Positions 16,718 to 26,057 are shown, counted from the stretch's first letter. The stretch is 64,000 bases of DNA from Hydrogenothermaceae bacterium (GCA_026418455.1 JAOABH010000004.1:1-64000); one strand, 5' to 3'. A program made the numbers and translations. The notes: generated from the sequence alone by a model not told the origin.

Positions 16718-17893
16718 CTAAACTACTTTTATAGTTAACTTTTGAATTTCATTCCATTCATATCCAGAAGGATTCCATAAACCTTTTAGTGGCTGTCCTT
16801 CTCCTATACTGTTTATGGCTAGAACCATTACTATATATTCTCCCTTTCTTTTTGGAGTAAATTCGTAAAACCACTGAATCCATGAATATCTTCCTAAATC
16901 TTTCCCTAAATCTGCTTTTGACCAACTTTTTCCACCGTCTATTGATACAAGCACCTGATTTACACTATAACCACCGGAGAAAGCAACTCCCATTATTTTT
17001 ACTTTTTCCCCTAATTTAACTACTTTTGTGTCTGAAGGGTCTATTATTATCGAGTATGTCCTCATTCTGTGGACAGGTTTTGTTTTCTCAGGTGTTTCTC
17101 CTGGTTCTATACATCTACATGGATTGTCTGGAACTCTGTAAGCTGATTTTACCCAAAATCCATCAAATTCTTTATCTGTAACTGTTATGTCTGACAATGA
17201 TTTTATCCATAAGGAAGCATACCATCCAGGAACTATTAACCTTAAAGGAAAGCCATTTAACATAGGTATAGGTTCATCATTCATCTTATATGCGACAATT
17301 ATATCATCAAATAACTCATCTATTGGGATACTTTTTACAACATCTGGAGTTGATGGCATTGGAGGGACGTCAAGTCCGTTAAATACTACATCTACACTTC
17401 CCTTTTTTATACCTGCTTTATTTAAGATATCTTTAAGTCTTACTCCTGTCCATTTAACATTTCCCATAGCTCCATACTTCCATTGAGCTCCTGGGACTGA
17501 AGGTTTTACATAGCTTCTACCATTCCCTGCACACTGTATAACAGCAACATACTCAACAGGTTCAAACTTTGTCATTAAATCTTGAATTGTAAGTTCAAGA
17601 GGATTCTCCACATTTCCGGATACTTTTAATCTAAACTCATCTAAGTTTATATATGTAGGTATTCCAGATAGATGCCATCTAACAAAAAGTGCTTCCTTTG
17701 GAGTTATTAGCTTTTTGAAATATTTATTTGGAGTTTCAAGTAATGGTGGTCTCGGAGACAAAATTATAAGATCTTTACTTTTTTCTGGAAAAGAAATTTC
17801 ATCTGCAACGGCGTCAAAATTTAAGTTTTTAAAATAAAAAGTTGATAATCCTAAAGCTGCTGCTTGTTTTAAAAGCTGCCTTCTTGTATACAT
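16718..17893 (-). CDS. sorA: Sulfite dehydrogenase / sulfite oxidase family molybdoprotein (SorA-like)
   Basis: Periplasmic Mo-pterin enzyme that oxidises sulfite to sulfate. A twin-arginine signal (YTRRQLLKQ, residues 2-10) directs Tat export. The Mo-ligating Cys121 lies in VIQCAGNGRSYV, and the C-terminal Mo-co dimerisation domain (KVKIMGVAFSGGYSVNQV...) is present; 391 residues is normal. Start chosen at ATG 17893 because GGAGG lies six bases upstream and it gives the Tat motif at once. An upstream in-frame start at 17929 would place the ribosome site inside the gene. It pairs with the SorB-like cytochrome and supports use of reduced sulfur as energy source. Confidence 0.9.
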   Translation of the reverse strand: MYTRRQLLKQAAALGLSTFYFKNLNFDAVADEISFPEKSKDLIILSPRPPLLETPNKYFKKLITPKEALFVRWHLSGIPTYINLDEFRLKVSGNVENPLELTIQDLMTKFEPVEYVAVIQCAGNGRSYVKPSVPGAQWKYGAMGNVKWTGVRLKDILNKAGIKKGSVDVVFNGLDVPPMPSTPDVVKSIPIDELFDDIIVAYKMNDEPIPMLNGFPLRLIVPGWYASLWIKSLSDITVTDKEFDGFWVKSAYRVPDNPCRCIEPGETPEKTKPVHRMRTYSIIIDPSDTKVVKLGEKVKIMGVAFSGGYSVNQVLVSIDGGKSWSKADLGKDLGRYSWIQWFYEFTPKRKGEYIVMVLAINSIGEGQPLKGLWNPSGYEWNEIQKLTIKVV

Positions 17894-17986
17894 TGTATCC
17901 TCCAGAAAATTAGAATATTCAGATATCATTATACTGATAGAGAATATTTTTTCTAATTTAAAATCTAAATAGATGTATTGATAACT

Positions 17987-18595
17987 TTATTTTTTAAGAT
18001 GTAAAAACACAAGAGCTGTCATTATTGCATCATTCAATGCATCATGTTTTCCGAAAGTTGGGATATTTAAATCCTTTAATATAGAATCAAATCTCAAATC
18101 TACAAATCCTTGAGGGATTTTACCTATTTTATAGTCATAATACATTCCAGATACTTCTATCTGTTTGTTTGGAAGCTCTATTCCTATCATCTTTTTGGTG
18201 TACTTATTAATCATAGCAACATCAAACTCCAAATAATAGCCGACTAAAGGTCTACTTCCTATAAAGTATAAAAATTTTTCTACAGCATCTTCTATCGGCA
18301 TGCCGTTTTCAAGGTCTTTTTTTCTCAAACCATGTATCTTTATTGTTTCTTCGTTTATAGGGAAGTTTGGTTTTATTACAGTATAAAATCTATCTCTTAG
18401 GTCTATTTTATTTTCCTTTATTTTAACTGCACCTATTGAGAGTATTTCATCTTTTTTGGGATCCAATCCTGTTGTCTCTGTGTCAAATGCAACAAATTCA
18501 TCTTCCGGAGGGTCTTCAAATAAAAACAAAAACCTGTTATCTTTTAAATTTTTTCGATTATACCATTTTTTTAAATCTTTAAAAAGCTTTATCAT
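17987..18595 (-). CDS. DEDDh 3'-5' exonuclease (DnaQ/RNase T-like), ActP-linked
   Basis: A 202-residue DnaQ-superfamily exonuclease. ExoI is FVAFDTETTGLDP (about residues 34-46), ExoII GYYLEFDVAMINKY and ExoIII KHDALNDAIM, giving a full DEDDh set. It has no polymerase or helicase partner here. It overlaps the preceding CBS/nucleotidyltransferase gene as ATGA, so the two are translationally coupled. The same pair next to ActP-type symporters is known from many proteobacteria, where its job is unclear. Substrate could be DNA, RNA or short oligonucleotides. Confidence 0.88.
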   Translation of the reverse strand: MIKLFKDLKKWYNRKNLKDNRFLFLFEDPPEDEFVAFDTETTGLDPKKDEILSIGAVKIKENKIDLRDRFYTVIKPNFPINEETIKIHGLRKKDLENGMPIEDAVEKFLYFIGSRPLVGYYLEFDVAMINKYTKKMIGIELPNKQIEVSGMYYDYKIGKIPQGFVDLRFDSILKDLNIPTFGKHDALNDAIMTALVFLHLKK

Positions 18596-20394
18596 GATAT
18601 ATAGTTTAGTTTGTAATGATTTATTATAAAATCTTTAAATCTATTTACAACTTTAAAAGATTCTTTAAGTAAATCCTTCTCTAAATTTGAGAGTGTATTT
18701 ATGTTTACATAATCATCCGGAGGAAGTTTTGCCTCTATCTTTTTTAGTCTCTCCCTTAACCTTAAAGTCAACATAAACTCCAAAGACTCTATCAACTCTC
18801 TGGCAAAATTTTCTTTCAATATTTGATTCTTTGAAAGCTCTTTTATTCTTGAAAAAGTATTAGTTTCCTTTATCCTGTACTCTACAGCTAAGGATCTTAT
18901 ACCGTGGATTATAGAGAAGATTCCTCCTTTTTTAAGATCAATTTCATTTTTATGTTCTCCTTTTTCTGTTTCAAATCCACCGAAGATGTTTAGAGGTGTT
19001 TTAAACTGTATAGTAGGAAAAGCAAACCATGATAAAAATGTTTTATTATCAGATATATGATTAAAAATGTAATCTCTTAATTCTTCAGCTAACTCTGTTT
19101 TTCCTGCAACTGGTCTTAAATCTGTTAATATCGCCAATTTTAACATATTATCAGGATTTATATTATTTATATACTCAAAGATAGATTCTTTAAAAGATGA
19201 TAATGATTTTCTCCAATCTGGATTTGTAATCATAACATTTCCTTTACACTCCGGATAACCTAACTCTTTAAGAGCTTGATTAAATTTTACTGCAAACTCT
19301 TCTATATAAGGGTCTTCGAAGTTATCCATCAGTATTAAGCCGTTGTCTTGGTCTGTTTTCAATATCTGTTCCTGTCTTCCTTCACTTCCCATGACTATTA
19401 GACAGCTATTTTCTTTTAATCTATCTGTAGCCAACATATCAAACAGTTTTTTGAAAATCTTCTGATTTATCTCAGATACAAATCTCATTATATGTCTTGT
19501 TCTTATTCCTTCTCTGTGAAGTATCCTTACGGTATTTATGAAAGATTGTGATATATTTTTTAACTCTTCTATTGATTTTGCTTTTTCTACTTTTATTGCT
19601 ATAAATTGGGGTTGGTTAGAGTATTGGGAAAGTATATCAATCTCATTTAAAACTCCAACTATCTTATTTTCTTCATCTTTGACTATTACTCTCTTTATGT
19701 TATACTTCATCATAGTTATTATTGCATCAAACAGAAAATCTGTTGTTTTTACAGATATTAAATTTTTATTTGCTATATTTCCTATGGGGTCTTCTATGTC
19801 TTTCTTTGCAAGGATAACTTTTTTTCTTAAATCAGAATCTGTTACTATACCAAACTCATTTCCAAAATTTACCAGTATACTAAGGGAAGATTTTTCAGTC
19901 ATCTCTTTTACAGCTTGCCATATTGATGTGTTGTAATCTACTATCAACGGAGGTTGTATAGGTATATCTCTTATTTTTGCAAACAAGTATGGATTTTCTG
20001 AAGCTAAGGAAGACAGTCTTTCCTTAGTGGTTTTTGATATATGCTTATAAAATTCTGTGTTTTTTGATGCTACTTCTTTTATTATTTCTAATGGAAATCT
20101 GTATAAAACAGTCTCTTCTACTGTATAAAAGCTGTTTTTAGAACCGTTTGTTATAAGGTTAAAATCAAAACTGTCTTTTTCACCATAAAAATTTATCTCC
20201 TTACCATCTGTATCTTTCTCAACTACAACACCTTTTAAAATTATATGAATATATTTATCGGTATCTTCAATTTTCTGATTCTGTTTATAGTACACAATTT
20301 CTGTATTTTCTATAACATCATCTATCTGCAAAGGTGTCAGTAATTCAAAAGGATATATACTCTGTAAAAAAAGTTTGATATCTGCAATACTCAT
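18592..20394 (-). CDS. cNMP-binding / CBS / DUF294 nucleotidyltransferase-like protein
   Basis: A 600-residue cytosolic signalling protein. The order is a cyclic-nucleotide-binding-like domain (about 1-130), two CBS domains (about 150-205 and 208-262), a DUF294 GlnD-like nucleotidyltransferase domain (about 285-430, with GSEGRQEQ at 336-343 and TDQDNG at 347-352, the metal-binding aspartate region) and a DUF294 C-terminal helical domain. This architecture accompanies acetate permease genes and a DnaQ-like exonuclease in other bacteria and is thought to regulate by nucleotidyl transfer; the target is unknown. GGGGAT precedes the ATG. A hairpin (20417-20438) separates it from actP. Confidence 0.88.
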   Translation of the reverse strand: MSIADIKLFLQSIYPFELLTPLQIDDVIENTEIVYYKQNQKIEDTDKYIHIILKGVVVEKDTDGKEINFYGEKDSFDFNLITNGSKNSFYTVEETVLYRFPLEIIKEVASKNTEFYKHISKTTKERLSSLASENPYLFAKIRDIPIQPPLIVDYNTSIWQAVKEMTEKSSLSILVNFGNEFGIVTDSDLRKKVILAKKDIEDPIGNIANKNLISVKTTDFLFDAIITMMKYNIKRVIVKDEENKIVGVLNEIDILSQYSNQPQFIAIKVEKAKSIEELKNISQSFINTVRILHREGIRTRHIMRFVSEINQKIFKKLFDMLATDRLKENSCLIVMGSEGRQEQILKTDQDNGLILMDNFEDPYIEEFAVKFNQALKELGYPECKGNVMITNPDWRKSLSSFKESIFEYINNINPDNMLKLAILTDLRPVAGKTELAEELRDYIFNHISDNKTFLSWFAFPTIQFKTPLNIFGGFETEKGEHKNEIDLKKGGIFSIIHGIRSLAVEYRIKETNTFSRIKELSKNQILKENFARELIESLEFMLTLRLRERLKKIEAKLPPDDYVNINTLSNLEKDLLKESFKVVNRFKDFIINHYKLNYIS

Positions 20395-20416
20395 GGTAAA
20401 TCCCCGTTAAATAATT

Positions 20417-20438
20417 AAAGGGGGACAGATCCCCCTTT
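20417..20438. terminator. Hairpin between actP and the CBS/nucleotidyltransferase gene
   Basis: Perfect 8-base stem AAAGGGGG / CCCCCTTT with loop ACAGAT. On the minus strand it is followed by AATTATTT, a weak T tract, so it may act as a partial terminator that lowers expression of the two downstream regulatory genes relative to actP. On the plus strand it is followed by TT. Confidence 0.6.
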
Positions 20439-20445
20439 TTATAAC

Positions 20446-22170
20446 TTAATGTTGAACTGCTCCTTCTGCACCTATGCCTGTTTGAGATCTTAAGTATTGA
20501 GGTTCAAAACCTTCTCTGTCTTCTTTTGCTCTTTCTGAGTTGTCAAGTTTTGATATTAGGAATGTAAGAACAAATGTAACTGTCATTGAGATAATTGCCG
20601 GGTTCTTGAGTTTTATTATAGGTTCTGGGTTTTTAAATACGTCAACCCAAACAGCTGGAGATATTATGATAAGAACAACAGCAGTTATAAGTCCTGCAAT
20701 ACCTCCCCAGAATGCACCTTTTGTTGTAAGCCCTTTCCAGTATATAGATAATAAAAGTATTGGGAAGTTGACAGATGCGGCTATTGCAAAAGCAAGACCA
20801 ACCATAAACGCTACGTTTTGCTTTTCAAAAACGATTCCAAGCAGTATAGCCATTATACCTATTACAAATGTGGCTATTTTTGACACTTTCATCTCTTTTT
20901 GCTCATCTTTCGTTTTAGCTATAACGTTAGCGTACAGATCATGGGATAGAGTGGAAGCTCCGGCTAAAGTTAATCCTGATACAACTGCGAGAATTGTGGC
21001 AAATGCAACTGCAGAGATAAATCCCATAAATGCCGGACCACCGACTGCGTTTGAAAGGTGGATAGCTGCCATGTTTTCTCCACCTACAAGAGCTTTCTTA
21101 TCCCCAATTAGATTCTTTGTCTGATCGGTTGCATCTACTATTTTAGGCATATTGTCAACTATTATCTGCTTTGCATTCTGGAAAAATTCCGGATGATTTA
21201 CAAATAAAGCTATAGCGCCAAATCCTATAATAAATGTGAGTATATAGAAGTATCCGATAAATCCGGTTGCAAAAAATACAGACTTTCTTGCCTCTTTTGC
21301 ATTAGGGACTGTAAAGAATCTCATTAGAATGTGTGGTAGTCCTGCAGTTCCAAACATCAATGCAAGCCCAAGAGATATAGCGTTAATTGGATCTGATACA
21401 AGACCACCGGGAGCCATTATAGCCTCACCTTTGGCATGGTTATTTACAGCTGTCTGGAATAGGGAGCCAAAATCAAATCCAAAATGAATTAAAACCATTA
21501 AAGCCATAAATGTAGCGCCACCAAGTAGTAAAATGGCTTTTATTATCTGGATCCAAGTGGTAGCAAGCATACCACCAAAAGCGACGTATGTTATCATAAG
21601 TGCACCAACTACAATAACGGCGGTAGCGTAAGGAAGCCCAAATAAAAGCTGAATAAGTTTTCCTGCACCAACCATCTGAGCTATGAGATAGAAAGTTACA
21701 ACCGTTAATGAACCTAATGCTGCAAGTGTCCTTATTCTTGTCTGTTCAAGCCTAAAAGATGTAACATCTGCAAAAGTGTATTTACCAAGATTTCTTAAAG
21801 GTTCTGAAAGTAAAAACATAACTATAGGCCAGCCAACGAGAAAACCAATGGAGTAAAGTAGTCCATCGTATCCGGAAGTGTACACAAGTCCGGCTATCCC
21901 TAAGAAAGATGCAGCCGACATATAGTCTCCTGCTATTGCAAGCCCATTTTGAAAACCGGTTATTCCACCACCTGCTGTATAAAAATCTTTTGCGGTTCTT
22001 GTTCTTTTTGCAGCCCAGTAAGTAATACCAAGTGTTGCAACAACGAAGATGATAAACATTGTTATAGCAATTGGGTTTACAGTCTCTTTCTGACCTTCAG
22101 CCGAACTTGCAAATGCTAACCCAACTAAAAGTACAGCTGCAAACCAAAACAGCATTCCTATCTTTGTCAT
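20446..22170 (-). CDS. actP: Cation/acetate symporter (ActP, sodium:solute symporter family)
   Basis: A 574-residue SSS-family permease for acetate or similar short carboxylates. It has an N-terminal hydrophobic segment resembling a signal, about 13 membrane helices, the family stretch [17 protein letters not shown] followed by [19 protein letters not shown], and [19 protein letters not shown] in the middle. AAGGAGGTG precedes the ATG at 22170, two bases after the yjcH stop. With Acs upstream it forms an acetate uptake and activation set. In a presumed autotroph this implies mixotrophic acetate use or acetate scavenging (inference). Confidence 0.93.
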   Translation of the reverse strand: MTKIGMLFWFAAVLLVGLAFASSAEGQKETVNPIAITMFIIFVVATLGITYWAAKRTRTAKDFYTAGGGITGFQNGLAIAGDYMSAASFLGIAGLVYTSGYDGLLYSIGFLVGWPIVMFLLSEPLRNLGKYTFADVTSFRLEQTRIRTLAALGSLTVVTFYLIAQMVGAGKLIQLLFGLPYATAVIVVGALMITYVAFGGMLATTWIQIIKAILLLGGATFMALMVLIHFGFDFGSLFQTAVNNHAKGEAIMAPGGLVSDPINAISLGLALMFGTAGLPHILMRFFTVPNAKEARKSVFFATGFIGYFYILTFIIGFGAIALFVNHPEFFQNAKQIIVDNMPKIVDATDQTKNLIGDKKALVGGENMAAIHLSNAVGGPAFMGFISAVAFATILAVVSGLTLAGASTLSHDLYANVIAKTKDEQKEMKVSKIATFVIGIMAILLGIVFEKQNVAFMVGLAFAIAASVNFPILLLSIYWKGLTTKGAFWGGIAGLITAVVLIIISPAVWVDVFKNPEPIIKLKNPAIISMTVTFVLTFLISKLDNSERAKEDREGFEPQYLRSQTGIGAEGAVQH

Positions 22171-22172
22171 AG

Positions 22173-22487
22173 CTACACCTCCTTTATGTACTTTTTCTTG
22201 ATTTTTTCAGACAGCTCATCGTAATCTCTGTTGGCAATATAAACGTATATACCTGTAAGTATAAATGAGACAACAATCACACCTATGCCTATAGGTATTC
22301 CTATGGTTATAACTCCATCTCCTAATTTGCTGGCAAGAAACTCTTTGTTAAACGCCACAAGCAAGATAAAGCCAAAATAGACAATGAGCTCGGCTACTGT
22401 GAGTACAATCATAACTCTGTTTCTCTCTGATACAAGTTTCTGAAAGTCCTGGTCAGATTTAATTTTTTCAATCAAACTTCTGTCCAT
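22173..22487 (-). CDS. yjcH: DUF485 small membrane protein (YjcH-like)
   Basis: A 104-residue protein with two membrane helices (about 27-48 and 62-86) between charged ends. [33 protein letters not shown]-type sequence (quoted motif: [11 protein letters not shown]) is the DUF485 signature. Members are found immediately before actP, as here, and are thought to be accessory subunits of the symporter. Strong AGGAGG ribosome site. Confidence 0.9.
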   Translation of the reverse strand: MDRSLIEKIKSDQDFQKLVSERNRVMIVLTVAELIVYFGFILLVAFNKEFLASKLGDGVITIGIPIGIGVIVVSFILTGIYVYIANRDYDELSEKIKKKYIKEV

Positions 22488-22506
22488 CTTACTACCTCCT
22501 GATTAT

Positions 22507-23853
22507 TTAAAAGTTATAGTTTGCTATAAGTCTGTACTCTGTAAAGTCTTGTCCCGGTATAAAGTTCCAAGTATAGATTCCTCTTGCTTTAACTTCAAGA
22601 TTTTTTATGAGCCTGCACTTCCAAGTTAAATCCCAATCTGTTTCGGAAGCATCATGTGTTTTTGATGAATAAACAGCATCACTACCGACGTTAAAGTAGG
22701 AGTAAGCAAGGTGTAAATTTAAGCCTTTTATGATATCAAAACTTGTTCCGACTTTCCAAGCTGATGTGTCTGCTACATATCCAAGTCTTGTAACCGTACC
22801 TTGTACAAATCCTGGAGTTCCTCCCCAAGGAGTTATTAGTCCTCCGTTTAAAGCCTTGTCTTTATCACTTCCATTTACAGAGTAAGCAGTGTATAGGTTG
22901 AAGTTTTGGATAACCGGCATAGGCATATTAAAGTTTACCTTTGCTCCAAAGTAGTTAGCCCCTATCTCTTTACCTAAAACTTTTTTAGCTTTATCTCCTA
23001 AATTTGACTCGTTTATATACTGAGCTGATATAGTTGTTTTTACTTGACCGGTTTTTACTGTGTAATCACCCTGTAAATAGATAATGTTAGCTATATCCCA
23101 AGCGGCATAATCCCAAGCTTGAAGTTTTAAGTTCGGTATTCCTTCGTATATTACTGCAAGGACAGTTACACCACTTGTATTTTTGCCTATTGCCTGCTTA
23201 CCTATATTCATAAATTCTCCCGTGTCATATTTAGCTACTGTTTGAGGAGATGTATATCCACCACATCCGTAACCTGCTTGCAGACCAAGGTTTGTACATG
23301 CTCCGTAAGCGTTTGCAAAAGTTCCGTAAGCCATAGACCAGATATGTCCAGCAATCAAAGTTGTTTTAGGTATATCTTTGTTTGTTAAAATAGCCCCTTC
23401 AAATAAGTTTGGAAGCATTCTGGCATCATCCATTCCGGCCATGGGGGTGTTTATCTCCTGTCTTCCAATTTTGATGTTTGTGTTTTTGTATGAGTAGTTA
23501 AGGTAAAGCTGTCCTATGTATGTTACACCTTTTCTGTCTTTACCAAATAAAGATGGGTCCATGTGGCTATTTGTCCCACCCATTGTGTTTGGATTGATAG
23601 CGTTTGTTGTGTACGCCATGATTCCAAACTTTAGGCCGTTTACTGCAGCGGTTTCAAATCCAAACTTTCCACCAATAGCAAATGCAGATCTGTCATTTTT
23701 CGAGAAAGCATCGTTGTAGTTTCTGTCAATGTAGAAAGCTCTGAACTGACCTAAAATTTTAGATTCCTTGAAAGCAGACTCAAGGTCTGAGGCAGCCATA
23801 GCAAAATTTACTCCGGCCGCCAAAATTGCTGACATCAGTAGGGCTTTTTTCAT
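22507..23853 (-). CDS. OprD-like outer-membrane porin
   Basis: A 448-residue secreted beta-barrel protein with a signal peptide (about 1-20, cleavage AMA-ASD), many alternating amphipathic strands, high Gly/Asn/Tyr and a C-terminal aromatic residue (YRLIANYNF), the usual barrel-assembly signal. It resembles the OprD-type porins of Epsilonproteobacteria and Aquificota. As first gene before yjcH-actP it probably admits acetate or other small carboxylates (inference from position). Upstream lies a pair of 18-base repeats (23878-23920) related to the sites before acs. AAGGAGG precedes the start. Confidence 0.82.
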   Translation of the reverse strand: MKKALLMSAILAAGVNFAMAASDLESAFKESKILGQFRAFYIDRNYNDAFSKNDRSAFAIGGKFGFETAAVNGLKFGIMAYTTNAINPNTMGGTNSHMDPSLFGKDRKGVTYIGQLYLNYSYKNTNIKIGRQEINTPMAGMDDARMLPNLFEGAILTNKDIPKTTLIAGHIWSMAYGTFANAYGACTNLGLQAGYGCGGYTSPQTVAKYDTGEFMNIGKQAIGKNTSGVTVLAVIYEGIPNLKLQAWDYAAWDIANIIYLQGDYTVKTGQVKTTISAQYINESNLGDKAKKVLGKEIGANYFGAKVNFNMPMPVIQNFNLYTAYSVNGSDKDKALNGGLITPWGGTPGFVQGTVTRLGYVADTSAWKVGTSFDIIKGLNLHLAYSYFNVGSDAVYSSKTHDASETDWDLTWKCRLIKNLEVKARGIYTWNFIPGQDFTEYRLIANYNF

Positions 23854-23877
23854 CTTCTAAACCTCCTTAAAAGTAAT

Positions 23878-23920
23878 TATTTAAAACATCGTTATATTCA
23901 AGTATTTAAAACAATGTTAT
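23878..23920 (-). promoter_or_regulatory. Operator-like direct repeats before the porin-yjcH-actP operon
   Basis: Two near-identical 18-base copies, TATTTAAAACATCGTTAT (23878-23895) and TATTTAAAACAATGTTAT (23903-23920), start 25 bases apart. The core AAAACAnYGTT matches the sites upstream of acs (25957-25978 and 26036-26057). The second copy contains AACAATGTT, close to a perfect inverted repeat. They lie 25-67 bases before the start codon. The binding protein is unknown. Confidence 0.6.
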
Positions 23921-23938
23921 AAAAATTCTTTTGTGGCA

Positions 23939-23971
23939 ATAAAAAAACCTCCCCTGAATATCCAGAGGAGG
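23939..23971 (-). terminator. Intrinsic terminator of acs
   Basis: On the minus strand CCTCCTCTG, a six-base loop and CAGGGGAGG form a 9-pair stem with one G-U, followed by a run of seven T residues. It lies ten bases after the acs stop and separates acs from the porin operon. Confidence 0.92.
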
Positions 23972-23980
23972 CTGTAAGCA

Positions 23981-25873
23981 TTACTCTTCTAATGTTGAAG
24001 TGTCCCCTATTTCAAGACCAAGCTCTCTTGCTTTAAGCAGCCTTCTCATAATCTTTCCACTTCTTGTTTTCGGCAGTTTATCTACAAACTCAATCTCATC
24101 AGGGACAGCAATAGGTCCAAGTACATCCCTGACAGTGTCTTTTATTCTTTCTTTTAGCTCCTCTGAAGGTGTGTATCCTTCTTTTAGTATTACAAAAGCT
24201 TTTATAGACTCTCCTTTTATATCGTTTGGTTTTCCTATAACTGCCGCTTCTGCTACTGCATGGTTTTCAACTATAGCAGACTCAACCTCAGCAGTACCTA
24301 TTCTATGTCCTGCTACAGATAAGACGTCATCGGCTCTTCCTACAACCATCACATAACCTTCTTCATCTATTGCAGCAAGGTCTCCGGCAGAGTAGAATCC
24401 CGGTATCTCGTTCCAGTATTTTTCATATCTTTCAGGTTCTCCCCAGCAGGTTCTAAGCATTGAAGGCCAAGGATTCTTTATAACAAGATGTCCTACTTGA
24501 TTTGGAGGTAAAGGATTACCTTGTTTATCTACAACTGCAACCTCTATTCCAAACATCGGTTTTCCGGCTTTACCTGGCTTTGCAGGATAAGATGGCATAG
24601 TTGTTATCATATGGGCTCCGGTTTCTGTCTGCCACCATGTATCTACTATTACAGCTTTTTCTCTTCCTATATTTTTATAGTACCAAAGCCAAGCTTCAGG
24701 ATTTATAGGTTCTCCCACAGATCCAAGTACCTTTAAAGAAGAAAGGTCGTACTTAGCCGGAATCTCTTCACCAAACCTCATAAGCATCCTTATAGCTGTT
24801 GGTGCCGTGTAAAATACATTTACACCATATTTTTCTACATATTCCCACCATATTCCAGGATGTGGGTATACAGGTACACCTTCCATCATAATAGAAGTAA
24901 CACCGTTTGCAAGTGGACCGTAAACTATATAGCTGTGTCCTGTTATCCAACCTACATCAGCAGTACACCAGTATATATCATTTTCTTTTAAATCAAAAAC
25001 ATATTTTGATGTCATATATGTATTTACCATATATCCACCTGTTGTGTGTAAAACACCTTTTGGTTTTCCTGTTGTTCCAGATGTGTAGAGTATAAAAAGT
25101 GGATCTTCTGCATCTTGAATCTCAGGAGGACAGTCTTTAGAAGAGTTTTTAATCAGTTTATAAAAATCAACTACATTATGCTCTTCATACTCATCTGAAA
25201 GCTCATTGTCTCTATCCCACAGTATAATTTTCTCTACAAAATCTAAATCCTTGATGGCTTCTTTAACTGTTGGGAAGAGAGGTATTTTCTTGCCTCTTCT
25301 TTTTGTGTATGTAGCTGTTATAACTGCTTTTGCTTTAGCATCTTCTATTCTTATCTTTAACGCACCTTCACTGAATCCAGCAAAAACTACACTATGAATT
25401 GCTCCAATCCTCGCACAGGCAAGCATTGCTACTGCTGCTTCAACCGTGTTAGGCATATATATAGAAACTCTATCTCCTTTTTGGATACCTAAGGATTTTA
25501 GACCGTTTGCTAATCTACTTACTAAATCAAGAAGTTCTCCATAACTAACCTTTTTCTCGTTTCCTTCTTCATCAACAGAGATAAAAGCGATTTTATTCCT
25601 TTTTCCACTTTTCACATGTCTATCGATACAGTTATAGCTTATATTTGTTTTACCATTTACAAACCACTTTGCATAAGGATAGTTCCACTCAAGAACTTTG
25701 TTCCACTTTTCAAACCATTCAAGTTCTTCAGCAATCTTTGAGTAAAACCCTTCTCTATCTTCTATAGATTGTTTATAAAGAGATTCATAATCCTTTATCC
25801 AAGCCTGTTCAACAATGTGAGCGGGAGGGTTATACTTCTCATCAACCTTTAAAAGTAAATCAGCTTTTTCCAT
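23981..25873 (-). CDS. acs: Acetyl-CoA synthetase
   Basis: AMP-forming acetate:CoA ligase, 630 residues. Motifs are YTSGTTGKPKGVLHT (ATP/AMP loop, about 265-280), VDTWWQTETGAHM, YSAGDLAAIDEEGY and the C-terminal PKTRSGKIMRRLLK, whose Lys is the usual regulatory acetylation site. The ATG at 25873 has AAAGGAGG. It is transcribed alone from a good promoter (25921-25948) and ends at a strong terminator. Together with ActP it activates imported acetate; it could also recover acetate made internally. Confidence 0.96.
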   Translation of the reverse strand: MEKADLLLKVDEKYNPPAHIVEQAWIKDYESLYKQSIEDREGFYSKIAEELEWFEKWNKVLEWNYPYAKWFVNGKTNISYNCIDRHVKSGKRNKIAFISVDEEGNEKKVSYGELLDLVSRLANGLKSLGIQKGDRVSIYMPNTVEAAVAMLACARIGAIHSVVFAGFSEGALKIRIEDAKAKAVITATYTKRRGKKIPLFPTVKEAIKDLDFVEKIILWDRDNELSDEYEEHNVVDFYKLIKNSSKDCPPEIQDAEDPLFILYTSGTTGKPKGVLHTTGGYMVNTYMTSKYVFDLKENDIYWCTADVGWITGHSYIVYGPLANGVTSIMMEGVPVYPHPGIWWEYVEKYGVNVFYTAPTAIRMLMRFGEEIPAKYDLSSLKVLGSVGEPINPEAWLWYYKNIGREKAVIVDTWWQTETGAHMITTMPSYPAKPGKAGKPMFGIEVAVVDKQGNPLPPNQVGHLVIKNPWPSMLRTCWGEPERYEKYWNEIPGFYSAGDLAAIDEEGYVMVVGRADDVLSVAGHRIGTAEVESAIVENHAVAEAAVIGKPNDIKGESIKAFVILKEGYTPSEELKERIKDTVRDVLGPIAVPDEIEFVDKLPKTRSGKIMRRLLKARELGLEIGDTSTLEE

Positions 25874-25905
25874 CTTCTACCTCCTTTAAAACGTAGTTTT
25901 ATTAT

Positions 25906-25921
25906 CAAAAATAAAACAGCA
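25906..25921 (-). promoter_or_regulatory. Third, partial copy of the acs operator-like sequence
   Basis: CAAAAATAAAACAGCA (plus-strand reading) matches the first part of the 22-base repeats at 25957 and 26036 in 13 or 14 of 16 positions. It overlaps the start point and -10 of the acs promoter, where a bound protein would block initiation. It is a weaker match and could be coincidence in AT-rich DNA. Confidence 0.35.
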
Positions 25922-25948
25922 TTTTAGCAAAAATAATATTACTGTCAA
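25921..25948 (-). promoter_or_regulatory. acs promoter (TTGACA-16-TAAAAT, extended -10)
   Basis: Minus-strand TTGACA (25948-25943), 16-base spacer ending in TGC, and TAAAAT (25926-25921). Transcription would start near 25914, about 40 bases before the ATG. The 22-base repeat at 25957-25978 sits just upstream of the -35, an activator-like position. Confidence 0.75.
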
Positions 25949-25956
25949 ATTTTTAG

Positions 25957-25978
25957 TAAAAATAAAACACTGTTTGAT
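25957..25978 (-). promoter_or_regulatory. acs upstream repeat, proximal copy
   Basis: Plus-strand reading: TAAAAATA, then AAACACTGTTTGAT. It is identical to the distal copy at 26036-26057 in 20 of 22 positions and includes the inverted repeat AACA-C-TGTT. It is centred about 54 bases upstream of the predicted acs start. Confidence 0.6.
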
Positions 25979-26035
25979 ATTAGAAATTTTGAATAAAAAT
26001 TTTCTATCAATTAATTGATTGATAATCAGTAAATT

Positions 26036-26057
26036 TAAAAATATAACGCTGTTTGAT
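26036..26057 (-). promoter_or_regulatory. acs upstream repeat, distal copy
   Basis: Second 22-base copy (TAAAAATA, then TAACGCTGTTTGAT), 79 bases from the proximal copy. The remainder of the 352-base gap between acs and rluD is very AT-rich with a 14-base palindrome ATCAATTAATTGAT at 26006-26019 and no plausible protein or RNA gene. Confidence 0.55.

Noticed and set aside
20540-21124. 194-codon plus-strand frame inside actP
   Set aside because: Antisense shadow of a membrane protein gene; no recognisable domain and no ribosome site, while the minus-strand frame is an intact symporter.
26006-26019. Palindrome ATCAATTAATTGAT upstream of acs
   Set aside because: A 14-base AT palindrome is not rare in DNA this AT-rich, and it is not repeated elsewhere in the window.
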